DNA of 64,000 bases from Serratia marcescens. Its GTDB lineage: Bacteria > Pseudomonadota > Gammaproteobacteria > Enterobacterales > Enterobacteriaceae. Positions 20,308 to 28,566 of this stretch are shown here, in pieces; positions within the stretch are counted from its first letter, which is position 1, and each line of letters begins with the position of its first letter. The notes beneath the pieces were generated by a model. The model was not told the origin of the DNA, did not search any database, and saw only the letters and a program-made list of their open reading frames with translations. Both the position numbers and the translations under genes were made by a program. Location of the stretch: contig JADMXW010000015.1 in assembly GCA_015548865.1 (NCBI GenBank), positions 90,597 to 154,596 on the forward strand. Direction: 5' to 3'.

Positions 20308-21483
20308 ATGGCGAAAGGTGATGTTTATCAACTCGAATACCATGAGTATATCGATGAGGATACCGGCGCGCGGGTGACCCGATTGACACCCCCGAACGTT
20401 ATCTGCCACCGCAATTATTTTTATCAAAAATGTTTTCTCAATGAAGGTCGGTCACTGATTTTTGCCGCGGAATTCGATGGGTTTCGCAACTACTACCTAT
20501 TGGAGCTGTCCAGCGGTAAAGCGACACAATTAACGCAAGGGGCAGGCGATAACACTTTTGGTGGATTTCTCTCTCCTGACGAACAATACCTCTATTACGT
20601 TAAGGGTGAACGCGCACTGATGCGGGTTACGTTGCAGGATTTGTCTGAAGAGACAGTCTATCAGGTGGCGGATGAATGGGTGGGTTATGGCACTTGGGTG
20701 GCCAACTCTGCCTGTACCAAGTTGGTTGGGGTGGAAATCCATCGTGATAGCTGGCGGCCCGTTAGCGACTGGACGGTATTCCAGCAGTTCTATGAAGAAA
20801 ACCCGCTCTGCCGTGTGATTCGTATCGATTTGCAAACGGGTGAGCGCACCACGCTATTACAAGAGAACCAGTGGTTAGGACATCCGATTTACCGTCCTCA
20901 TGATGATAATACCGTCGCATTTTGCCATGAAGGGCCACTGGATCGGGTAGAAACCCGAATGTGGCTGATGAATGAAGATGGCAGCCACATTCGCCGAGTC
21001 AAATTGCCGGCACCAGGGGAAAGTTATACCCATGAATTTTGGGTACCAGATGGCTCTGCCATGATGTATGTCACCTATGTAAAGGACAGCCCAGTACGCT
21101 ATCTGTGCCGGGTTAATCCCGACACCGGTGTTGATGAAAAGATTGTTGCTATGCCGCCGTGTTCGCATGTGATGAGCAATGACAATGGGCAGTTGGCCGT
21201 TGGAGATGGTTCCGGCAAGCCCATTGATATTGTTGACAATGATAAGTACGGCGATGCGACGGATCCCTATTTATACCTCTTTGATTTGAAGCACCAACAA
21301 ACCCACAAAATTGCCAAACACAGCAGTTCGTGGGCGGTGCTGGATGGCGATCGTCAGGTTACCCATCCTCACCCGTCTTTCACGCCAGATGAGAAGCAGG
21401 TGTTGTTCTCATCGGATAAGGATGGCAAGCCTGCGTTGTATCTGGCCTGTATTCCCGACGCTATTCTCCGCGCTATTCAATGA
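20308..21483 (+). CDS. ogl: Oligogalacturonate lyase
   Basis: Cytoplasmic polysaccharide lyase family 22 enzyme that cleaves short (unsaturated) galacturonides to 5-keto-4-deoxyuronate. The 391-residue product has the family's seven-bladed propeller repeats (SGKATQLTQGAGDNTFGGFL, QTGERTTLLQENQWLGHPIY) and the metal/substrate residues His and Gln in HRNYFYQKCF, YRPHDDNTVAFCHEGP and SYTHEFWVPDG. It starts two bases after the Gfo/Idh stop, so it is translationally coupled. In pectinolytic enterobacteria ogl is normally under KdgR; no box is visible before this operon. Confidence 0.93.
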   Translation: MAKGDVYQLEYHEYIDEDTGARVTRLTPPNVICHRNYFYQKCFLNEGRSLIFAAEFDGFRNYYLLELSSGKATQLTQGAGDNTFGGFLSPDEQYLYYVKGERALMRVTLQDLSEETVYQVADEWVGYGTWVANSACTKLVGVEIHRDSWRPVSDWTVFQQFYEENPLCRVIRIDLQTGERTTLLQENQWLGHPIYRPHDDNTVAFCHEGPLDRVETRMWLMNEDGSHIRRVKLPAPGESYTHEFWVPDGSAMMYVTYVKDSPVRYLCRVNPDTGVDEKIVAMPPCSHVMSNDNGQLAVGDGSGKPIDIVDNDKYGDATDPYLYLFDLKHQQTHKIAKHSSSWAVLDGDRQVTHPHPSFTPDEKQVLFSSDKDGKPALYLACIPDAILRAIQ

Positions 21484-21502
21484 TAAATAAGAGGATTTAG
21501 CT

Positions 21503-22786
21503 ATGTTGATGAAACCAGTCACGCTTGCCGCAGCCCTGTTGCTTGCCACATCCGGTATGGCGTACGCGGAAAATGTGGAGTTGAGATTTTCCTGGTGGGG
21601 AGGAAACAATCGCCACCAAGCGACGCTTCAGGCGATAAAAGCGTTTGAACAGCAGCACCCGAATATCAAGGTCCAAGCAGAGTACTCAGGATGGGAGGGC
21701 TATTTATCCCGCTTTACCACCCAGATTGCTGGCGGCCAGGAGCCGGATGTTGTCCAGACCAACTGGAATTGGTTGCCGATCTTTTCTAAAGATGGGAACG
21801 GGTTTTACGATTTGCGCAAAGTGGCTAAAACGCTAGATTTGACGCAGTACGACCCCCAGTCGCTGGAGAGTGTGTCGGTTGCTGGCAAGTTAAACGGCAT
21901 TCCCGTGGCGGCCACCGCACGTAGCTTCTACTACAACCAGAAGCTGTGGCAGGAGATGGGGGTTGCCTACCCCAACAGTTGGGATGAGTTAAAAGCCGCA
22001 GGTAAGGCTTTCAAAGCCAAAGATGAAAACAGCTATCCGCTGGTGCTGGATTACATGGAGTCGTTAACGCTGCTTCATTCTTATATGGTGCAGAAATACA
22101 ACATCTCCGCGATCGACGATAAAGCGGGAAAATTCACCTATACGCCAGCCCAGTGGGAAGAGTTTTTCCAATTGTATAAAGATTTGGTCGACAGCCACGT
22201 TTTCCCTTCAATGCGCGTGCTGGCCTCTTACGGAAAAGCCAATACCTGGGAAATGAAACCATGGATTAGCGGGCAATGGGGGGGGATTTACATGTGGAAC
22301 ACCAATGCCACCATGTATGAAGCCAACCTACAACCACCTTATAACAAGCTGGAACTTGGCCCCTTCTTTATGTTGCCGGGAGCGAAAGATGCAGGATTGT
22401 TCTTCAAACCGACCATGATGCTTAGTATCGGACGCTCCACCAAACACCCAGAAGAGGCTGCTTTGCTGGTCAATTTCCTGATGAATGAGACTGCTGGTGT
22501 TAAGGATATGGGGTTGGAACGCGGCGTGCCGCTCAGCAAAACGGCATACCAGCAATTGGTACAGGATGGCACCATCAAGGAGAACAATATTGTGGTGGCC
22601 GGACTGAAATCGTTTATGGCCCTGCCGCATGCGATTCCGACGTCTCCCCATTTTGATAACCCGCAGTTTGTGGCGCTTTACCATGAAACAATCCAGAAAA
22701 TTGATCAGGGGAACCTGTCCGTTAAGGAGGCCGCATCATCCTTTGCGAAAAGCGCCGATCGCATCCTGAAACGTGCTACGAAATAA
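21503..22786 (+). CDS. Sugar ABC transporter substrate-binding protein, TogB-like
   Basis: Periplasmic family-1 extracellular solute-binding protein, 427 residues, with a signal peptide (MLMKPVTLAAALLLATSGMA, then YAENVELRF). The mature part has LRFSWWGGNNRHQATLQAI, IAGGQEPDVVQTNWNWLPIF and KPWISGQWGGIYMWNTNATM, strongly like the oligogalacturonide-binding protein TogB. AGAGGA precedes ATG 21503. It follows ogl by 19 bases, but no TogM/TogN permease or TogA ATPase gene is nearby; it must work with a transporter encoded elsewhere or be an orphan receptor. Confidence 0.88.
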   Translation: MLMKPVTLAAALLLATSGMAYAENVELRFSWWGGNNRHQATLQAIKAFEQQHPNIKVQAEYSGWEGYLSRFTTQIAGGQEPDVVQTNWNWLPIFSKDGNGFYDLRKVAKTLDLTQYDPQSLESVSVAGKLNGIPVAATARSFYYNQKLWQEMGVAYPNSWDELKAAGKAFKAKDENSYPLVLDYMESLTLLHSYMVQKYNISAIDDKAGKFTYTPAQWEEFFQLYKDLVDSHVFPSMRVLASYGKANTWEMKPWISGQWGGIYMWNTNATMYEANLQPPYNKLELGPFFMLPGAKDAGLFFKPTMMLSIGRSTKHPEEAALLVNFLMNETAGVKDMGLERGVPLSKTAYQQLVQDGTIKENNIVVAGLKSFMALPHAIPTSPHFDNPQFVALYHETIQKIDQGNLSVKEAASSFAKSADRILKRATK

Positions 22787-22809
22787 CGTCATTCTAGCGA
22801 GTAATGAAC

Positions 22810-22830
22810 TCCCCGGCAGTAAGCCGGGGA
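22810..22830. repeat. Intercistronic hairpin
   Basis: tccccggc/gccgggga with a 5-base loop between the TogB-like gene and the TIM-barrel gene. No T tract, so more likely a transcript-processing or stabilising hairpin that may lower expression of the last gene. Confidence 0.5.
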
Positions 22831-22871
22831 ATGAGGTTTCACGGGGCTTATTCAAGGTATGGAACACGAAA

Positions 22872-23696
22872 ATGATTACGTTTAGTGCAACACTGACTTG
22901 CCAGTACGATGCTCCCTTTTCCCCTTTTAGCGCAGCCGATCTCAATAAAGGTTTCACATGGCTAAAAGCGAATGGGTTTGATGCAGCGGAGCTGTGCATT
23001 TCGGATTATCAGGGGATCGATATTGCACAGATAGCCGATGCGTTAGCCACGCATGGGTTGGGCTGCACCACCATTGCCAGCGGACAGGCTCGTAAACGAG
23101 AAGGGTTGTCGCTGCTGGCACAAGACCCGGAAATCCTGCGTCGAACGCGCCAGCGCCTTTTTGAGCATATCGATGCGGCAGCGGTATTGGGGTCTTATGT
23201 CACTATTGGCTCGTTGCGTGTGGCGGATACAACATTGAGCGCAACACGTTATTGCCAGCTATTGGCGCAAGGGCTCGCCCCTTGTCTGGACTATGCGCAA
23301 GCACACGGCGTGACGCTGATCATTGAAGCATTGAACCGCTACGAGGCCGAACATCTGAATAGTGCAGAAGACATGGTGCAGTTTCTTGATCTTATTGGCT
23401 CGCCGTCACACGTTGGCATTTTGTGGGATGTGTTTCATGGCAATATCGAGGATAGTGATTTTGCGCAAGCCATTACATTGATGGGACCGAGATTGCGGCA
23501 TGTGCATTTTGCTGATTCTAACCGCGCTTTCCCTGGCTATGGGCACTTGCCGTTTGATGATATCTACCGGCAATTGCGGCAGTCTCATTATCAAGGGGCC
23601 ATCTCATTAGAGTGCCTTTGCAGACCCTCTGCCCAGACTGTGATTGAGGAATCAGGGCCTTTTATCCAACGTTTGCGTCAATTGCGAAGCGAATAA
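22872..23696 (+). CDS. Sugar phosphate isomerase/epimerase-like TIM-barrel protein
   Basis: A 274-residue AP-endonuclease-2-type TIM barrel. It starts MITFSATLTCQYDAPFSPFS and carries the metal ligand pattern of the family: Glu in LIIEALNRYEAEHLNS, Asp/His in ILWDVFHGNIED, His in LRHVHFADSNR, and Glu in GAISLECLCRPS. Such proteins isomerise or epimerise keto-sugars. ATG 22872 is the family-consistent start (GGAA upstream); the frame extends to 22773 across the hairpin without homology. Last gene of the ogl operon. Confidence 0.8.
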   Translation: MITFSATLTCQYDAPFSPFSAADLNKGFTWLKANGFDAAELCISDYQGIDIAQIADALATHGLGCTTIASGQARKREGLSLLAQDPEILRRTRQRLFEHIDAAAVLGSYVTIGSLRVADTTLSATRYCQLLAQGLAPCLDYAQAHGVTLIIEALNRYEAEHLNSAEDMVQFLDLIGSPSHVGILWDVFHGNIEDSDFAQAITLMGPRLRHVHFADSNRAFPGYGHLPFDDIYRQLRQSHYQGAISLECLCRPSAQTVIEESGPFIQRLRQLRSE

Positions 23697-23733
23697 GCAT
23701 ATTGATAGTCTGGTCTTTTGGCCGGGGTATGGT

Positions 23734-23882
23734 TTAGCGTCTACCCTATTAGGGCTATTTTACTTGCCATGTTGGCTCAGGGCAGTGCTCGAGATCCTCA
23801 CGTACTCCGTGTATGCTCCGGTTTCTACGCTGTCTGTGACCAAACTGGCTGCGTCAATGACGTCTACTGGAATAGGCTCTTA
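23734..23882. repeat. Small inverted-repeat element (MITE-like)
   Basis: About 149 bases bounded by imperfect terminal inverted repeats: ctactggaataggctctta at 23864-23882 and, inverted, tctaccctattaggg around 23740-23753. The internal part (gatcctcacgtactccgtgtatgctccgg and flanks) looks like a dispersed repeat that I recall from soft-rot and related enterobacteria. Its end sequence is related to the hairpin at 58545-58616. It lies just upstream of cueP. Confidence 0.55.
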
Positions 23883-23920
23883 GCATTGGTATTAATAATG
23901 TCAACTGACGGAGTCTTACG

Positions 23921-24460
23921 ATGAATACTCGTACCATGGCGATATTGCTGACGTTTTCCTTGAGTGGTGCAGTGCAGGCGGATGCCACATCATTTTTGGC
24001 GACGCAGGGGTTGGCGGGGAAAACGGTTGAACAAATGGTTAACGCTATTGACCAATCGACACAATCGCGACCTCTGCCTTATTCTGCTTCGATCAATGCG
24101 ACCCAATTGATGCTGACCCAAGGGGAGCAGAAATATGTTTATCCACTTGGAGACAAATTTTATTTGTCGTTTGCTCCCTATGTACAGCAAACCCACCCTT
24201 GTTTTAATCATAGCTTGTCGGGTTGCCAGGGGGAGTTGGCCAATAAGGCATTCAATGTCAAAATTACTGACAAGCAGGGTGCTGTTATAGTACATAAAAA
24301 TGTGACGAGCTATCAGAATGGTTTCGTCGGTGTGTGGTTGCCGCGTAATACGGAAGGAACAATAGAGGTAACCTATCAGGGCCGTGTTGCTCAGGCACCT
24401 TTCGCCACTTATACTGACAGCCAAACCTGCATGACAACGTTGCGGCTAAAAGAAGTGTAA
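23921..24460 (+). CDS. cueP: Periplasmic copper-binding protein CueP
   Basis: Binds and detoxifies copper in the periplasm and supplies it to periplasmic enzymes in Salmonella. The 179-residue precursor has a signal peptide ending VQA, then DATSFLATQGLAGKTVEQMV. The conserved cysteines are in THPCFNHSLSGCQGEL (C-x5-8-C) and the C-terminal DSQTCMTTLRL, the three-cysteine site known for CueP. ACGGAG lies upstream of ATG 23921. No CueR-type box is obvious; a repeat element occupies much of the upstream region. Monocistronic. Confidence 0.9.
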   Translation: MNTRTMAILLTFSLSGAVQADATSFLATQGLAGKTVEQMVNAIDQSTQSRPLPYSASINATQLMLTQGEQKYVYPLGDKFYLSFAPYVQQTHPCFNHSLSGCQGELANKAFNVKITDKQGAVIVHKNVTSYQNGFVGVWLPRNTEGTIEVTYQGRVAQAPFATYTDSQTCMTTLRLKEV

Positions 24461-24475
24461 GTATCTGCCGTTTCG

Positions 24476-24494
24476 CCCCGGCCACGAGCCGGGG
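24476..24494. terminator. Hairpin behind cueP
   Basis: ccccggc/gccgggg with a 5-base loop, 16 bases after the cueP stop. No T run, so a weak terminator at best. Confidence 0.4.
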
Positions 24495-24598
24495 GGATCA
24501 TCATGCAGTTCGACTGCTTTAAAGACGCAGTTCTTCCTGTATTTTTTATTCCTTTTCTGTTACACCAGATATTCTTGTCACTGTTCGGTAAATCTGCA

Positions 24599-24940
24599 AT
24601 GTCTCTGTTAATCAAAGCCATTATTGGCGCAGTTATCGTTGTGCTGATTGGTATTTTGGCTAAGACCAGACACTACTACATTGCGGGTCTGATCCCGTTG
24701 TTTCCCACCTTTGCATTAATTGCCCACTACATTGTGGGAACTGAGCGCGGTACAGAAGCGCTACGAGCCACCATCTTGTTTGGCATCTGGTCTGTCATTC
24801 CCTATCTGATTTACCTGATATCGCTTTACTATTTTACCGCTTCCATGAAACTGCCGCTGGCATTGTTATCCGCGGTAGCCTGTTGGGGGATTTCTGCCTT
24901 TGTGTTGATAAAAGCTTGGGCCCATTTTTATGGGCAGTAA
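24599..24940 (+). CDS. GlpM-family inner-membrane protein (YdgC-like)
   Basis: A 113-residue protein with four hydrophobic helices. It matches E. coli YdgC: MSLLIKAIIGAVIVVLIGIL, then the highly conserved AKTRHYYIAGLIPLFPTFAL and YIVGTERGTEALRATILF. The molecular role of this family is not established (a GlpM link to alginate production is reported in Pseudomonas). Start 24599 is set by homology; the ribosome binding site is weak. The frame is open to 24503 without homology. Confidence 0.85.
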   Translation: MSLLIKAIIGAVIVVLIGILAKTRHYYIAGLIPLFPTFALIAHYIVGTERGTEALRATILFGIWSVIPYLIYLISLYYFTASMKLPLALLSAVACWGISAFVLIKAWAHFYGQ

Positions 24941-24997
24941 CGCTGCGGAGGTAATTAAGATGTGACCCTATAATAAAGGAAGACGATTTAGGTTAGA

Positions 24998-26167
24998 TCA
25001 CAGAAAAACAATGTCATTGCTCCTGTTGCGCCCTCTGCGTGATTTCCTTCTGTTATTAAAACATAATGTTGTATCGCTTTGTTGGGATGGCAAGACCGAT
25101 ATTGTCAAACTGCGGTAATCGTTACTCAGAATCATGGTGCAAATTTTTTCCCATGAAACGATGTCATGCTCCTCGGTGGCACAAGCATTCTCATCCGGTA
25201 TGCAATTAAGAAAGCCGCGTGACCTGTGCCAGTTAAGATATTGGGCAATGTTGGCGCGAAACTGGTCTGCCATTTTTCGCGGCATTGAGTTTAATAGGTA
25301 TGCCGCATAGCTGTGCCATGTATGCCCACTGGGTTTTATTGTTTCTTCGCTGAGGCTCTCCCTTTCTTTGTTGAGCTCATTCGGAGAGGAGCGCGCTTTA
25401 TACAGAAAGGTGTCTGTGGCTCGTTGTTCGAAAGGCTCCTGTATTTTCATATTGTTTCGGGGAGCCCCTGAGCGGCACATGAGGTCATACAGCGGGTTGT
25501 AAGACGCTTTTGAGAGGCTGTTAAACAACCAGATATCTTGCGACTGCCAATCGAACAAAGGGTATTGTGTATGAATTTGGTCGCCTCTCCCTGATTCCAT
25601 ATGAGGATCTTTATTTGCGGCAGAATAATGTTCTTGTGTCAGCAAGCTGTCATCATTGTTTGCTTCATGGAGCATGGTTCCCATTGTGAATGCGAACGTT
25701 TTCCCTGATGCGCGCCAATTCAGAAATGCAGAAGTAAATTGGCGATCAGTCATGGCATAATGGTAAAACGGAAAGGCATTTTTATCCGTTATTGCATCGG
25801 TTGGGGGGCGCCGCCACCACTCAACGTTATCTTCCCAAGCTATCCACGTTTGCCCATTAGATACAGCGCTGTTTTCAATTGTGAGCGGCAGCGCAATCCA
25901 ATAAAAATGATCAATTACATCGCGGTAAAGTTGTTTCAAGTGTTGAATATGAGAAATAGTTTGCGTATGTTGTGCCTCCCGATCAATGAATAGCACGGTG
26001 AGGTTTTTTCCATGAGCTTTAGCGATGGTAGCGGCGAGGTGTAATAATACAGTTGACGCTTTTCCTCCAGATAAGGATATGCACACTTCCTTATGCTTAT
26101 TGATGATAATGTCAAGCCGTAATAAAGCTGCATCAAAAACGTTGGATGTAGAATGGGTTTCTTTCAT
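24998..26167 (-). CDS. PAPS reductase-like (YbdN-type) protein with altered PP-loop
   Basis: A 389-residue protein of the adenine-nucleotide alpha-hydrolase (PAPS reductase/YbdN) fold. Shared blocks with E. coli YbdN: VCISLSGGKASTVLLHLAA, LFIDREAQHTQTISHIQ, YPLFDWQSQDIWLF, YNPLYDLMCRSGAPRNNM and HTWHSYAAYLLNSMP. The PP-loop is SGGKAS (residues 33-38) where the family has SGGKDS; the Asp is replaced by Ala, and the downstream G-x-R-A-D-E-S segment is replaced by GTMLHEANNDDS. ATP-dependent chemistry may therefore be lost or changed. The start follows AGGAAA. The usual ParB-like partner (YbdM) is absent. Codon use is more AT-rich than the flanking core. Confidence 0.8.
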   Translation of the reverse strand: MKETHSTSNVFDAALLRLDIIINKHKEVCISLSGGKASTVLLHLAATIAKAHGKNLTVLFIDREAQHTQTISHIQHLKQLYRDVIDHFYWIALPLTIENSAVSNGQTWIAWEDNVEWWRRPPTDAITDKNAFPFYHYAMTDRQFTSAFLNWRASGKTFAFTMGTMLHEANNDDSLLTQEHYSAANKDPHMESGRGDQIHTQYPLFDWQSQDIWLFNSLSKASYNPLYDLMCRSGAPRNNMKIQEPFEQRATDTFLYKARSSPNELNKERESLSEETIKPSGHTWHSYAAYLLNSMPRKMADQFRANIAQYLNWHRSRGFLNCIPDENACATEEHDIVSWEKICTMILSNDYRSLTISVLPSQQSDTTLCFNNRRKSRRGRNRSNDIVFL

Positions 26168-27528
26168 TTTTTTTCCTGGGTAAAGTGTACTTGTGTTTCT
26201 GATAGCTGCTGGTTACTTTTTTGTATTAGTTATGATTGCTACGATGAAAAAATTTCGTCATCATGCTTTTTGATAGGCCGTATATGATTATGATAAAAAT
26301 TAATTCATCAATGAGTATCAATTTTTCTTGATTTATCTAATTGTTTTTATGGTTATTTTTGTTTTTCTATGTATCAAAATTCCGTTTGTTAGCCTGATTG
26401 GCGGATAATATAAACGTTTTTTCGTCATTTCCTGTCATTTTTCGCTCAATGTTTTAAAAAGTTTTTTGAGTGGTGGGGCAATTGTAAGGAATTCTTCAGA
26501 CATTTGTATTTTTTTTAAAATGATATTGGATGAGATTGAATCTCAATATACATTAAGGATGTCTGATTGCCATTTTTTCATATGATATGCATTTTTTGCA
26601 TCTAGCAGTAAAATACTTACGCTTTTGTGTCTTAAATGAGACAGTGACCGTTTACGATTGGGCAGGTAAGATTCATATGTTATGCTTTTGTTGAATGCAT
26701 CTGTTGATACAAGTGATCCTGCTAAGATTAGTATGGAGATTAAATAGAGTAGGCTCATTCAGAATATTCGAAGTAAGAATTATCTGATTTTATGGTTTAT
26801 TCTCTTCTGACACCGATGTCATCATATCGATAGTATTAGTCCTGATATACAGGATATATTGATTGTTCTTGTTCTATTGGGAGATATGTCTTAACTTTCT
26901 TATTGAATGTGAACCTGACTAAGCCAAAAAATTCCGAGTAGAGGCCTTCCATCAAAAGCTCAGGTTAAGAGTCTCGTGGGGTATACGACCTGAATGGTCT
27001 TTTTTGCGAAACTGTGTGATGCTTCGAATAAATTGATATGCGAGTGCCAAATCTATCACTCTTTGGCATAAGAATATGAACAGTTTGAAAGAAATGGACT
27101 ACCGATTTACGCGTTTATATCCGGTTATTTGGACTATGTTTAATATGCTGAAAAACTTGATTATTTCATGTAATGGAATTCTTATATGTAGTCAATGAGT
27201 CAATAAGGTTTTGAGCCATAAGTGGCTGTGTTGATAATAATTTTTGTGAATGTGTCGAACTACACTATTTCTATATCTGAGCTACACTTGTTTTAAGCTA
27301 CTTTGTAGATCTGTGTTCTTATGTAGAGCAAGGGAATAGTTCTAACCCTTTCTATGATGATCGGGTGCAATCTTAAGTCGTACGTATTCATTCGTCTCTT
27401 TTCATGATGTCGGTGAAGGGCTCTGGTTGCCATTTTTCAATTGGACAACGTATAGGATGGTCCAGGTTTTTGCCCTTGTGGCGAATAAAAAAGTCAAAGC
27501 TTGCGATTGATGAGTAGGCGGAGGATGT
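26168..27528. other. AT-rich stretch with no supportable gene
   Basis: About 1.36 kb, strongly AT-rich, between the YbdN-like gene and the LuxR-type gene. Only short open frames (for example minus-strand 26543-26758 and 27388-27654, plus-strand 27076-27198) occur, none with a convincing ribosome binding site or recognisable motif. It probably holds promoters for the genes on both sides and decayed sequence; a weak hairpin gacc/ggtc followed by T6 occurs near 26988-27004. Composition suggests horizontal origin and H-NS-type silencing (inference). Confidence 0.5.
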
Positions 27529-28097
27529 ATGGTAAACAATAATGTCTTGATCTTCGGTCAAGATTACTTTTTCTGTAAGAGTGTATCTGACATTCTGCAG
27601 GATAAAAATATTCACTATATTCATGTAAAGAATTATCGTCAATTCTTTACACAACTTGTTAGTGATACACCCTCTCTGGTTATTGTGACTGATGATATAT
27701 TGGATTGTGAGAGGAAAAGGGAACTATTCAAGCTCAAATGTCATTCGTTGGGGGTAAGAGTCTTGCTTTTTACCGATGGGGGAGTAGACATCAGCATTAG
27801 CAAAGGCTTTTCTGTAGTAGACAAAAAAAACCCATTGTCATTCTATAAAACTATTATTGATCTGTTTTGCGCGGGATACTGTTTGACAGACTCAAAAATT
27901 ATCCCCGATAAGAAGTTAAATGTACATAAAGTTCTTAGTCCTAGAGAAAATACCATATTGTCTATGATGACGGGTGGTGTGAGTGTGAGAGATATATCTA
28001 AGCAATTGAAAATAAAAGAAAAACAATTATGACCTATAAGCGACGTTTCTTCGCAAAATTGGGTGTGAGAAAACTTCGGGATTGTATTATCCCTTGA
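27529..28097 (+). pseudogene. LuxR-family regulator interrupted by a 1-base frameshift
   Basis: ATG 27529 follows GGAGG. The first frame encodes 167 residues: a receiver-like domain (NNVLIFGQDYFFCKSVSDIL, lacking a clear phosphorylatable Asp pocket) and a LuxR helix-turn-helix beginning LSPRENTILSMMTGGVSVRD. It stops at 28030 inside the recognition helix. One extra A in the A5 run at 28019-28023 would restore KEKTIMTYKRRFFAKLGVRK and carry the frame to 28097, the standard LuxR domain end. So it is a frameshift mutant, a slippage-controlled gene, or a sequence error. Relatives are the non-phosphorylated YjjQ/BglJ/RcsA-type regulators. Confidence 0.75.
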
Positions 28098-28110
28098 AAA
28101 GAGCTCCAAT

Positions 28111-28488
28111 ATGCCGAGTAATATTGTTTTCTATGATTTAGATTCTTTCTTTGTGTTGGGTGCCAAGACACTTCTTGCTACCTTTGATCCTATCTATATT
28201 GCGGCAACGCAGAAAGATGTGCTTGAGCTTGTTAAAACGCACAGTATTGATATCCTCATTATTGATCCTTCGCAAAGTATATGGATTATCTCAGAGGATT
28301 TTTTAGCATCTATTCGTTCTATCTCAGAAAAAACGAAGATTGTTTTCTTGATTGAAAGTAAAAATAAAAGTAATTTCTACATCAATAGGCTTAGCCCTCA
28401 TTTGGTGATAGAGAAAAATATTGAATCAGATTTTTTTGTAAAGATACTGAACTTACTCAACATTGGCATCTATGCTAATAAAATATAA
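28111..28488 (+). CDS. Receiver-like protein without DNA-binding domain
   Basis: A 125-residue AT-rich gene starting 13 bases after the restored LuxR reading frame ends. NIVFYDLDSFFVLGAKTLLA and KTHSIDILIIDPSQSIWIIS read like the beta1 and beta3 strands of a response-regulator receiver domain, but there is no LuxR helix-turn-helix before the stop. It could be a truncated paralogue of its neighbour or a dimerisation partner, as RcsB partners use. The product is unrecognised beyond that. Confidence 0.5.
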   Translation: MPSNIVFYDLDSFFVLGAKTLLATFDPIYIAATQKDVLELVKTHSIDILIIDPSQSIWIISEDFLASIRSISEKTKIVFLIESKNKSNFYINRLSPHLVIEKNIESDFFVKILNLLNIGIYANKI

Positions 28489-28566
28489 ATTTTCTATTAA
28501 GAGAGAAAGTGTCATTTACGCTATTAAACTAAAGGCACATTTTTCCTGATAAGGTAATAAATAATA

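Noticed and set aside
26543..26758. 71-residue minus-strand open frame with a hydrophobic start
   Set aside because: Looks vaguely like a small secreted protein, but there is no ribosome binding site and it lies in very AT-rich sequence where such frames arise by chance.
27076..27198. 40-residue plus-strand open frame
   Set aside because: No ribosome binding site and no match to any motif I know.
27388..27654. 88-residue minus-strand open frame overlapping the LuxR start
   Set aside because: It overlaps the promoter and start of a better-supported gene. The C-terminal part has a protein-like look, but no family or start signal could be identified.
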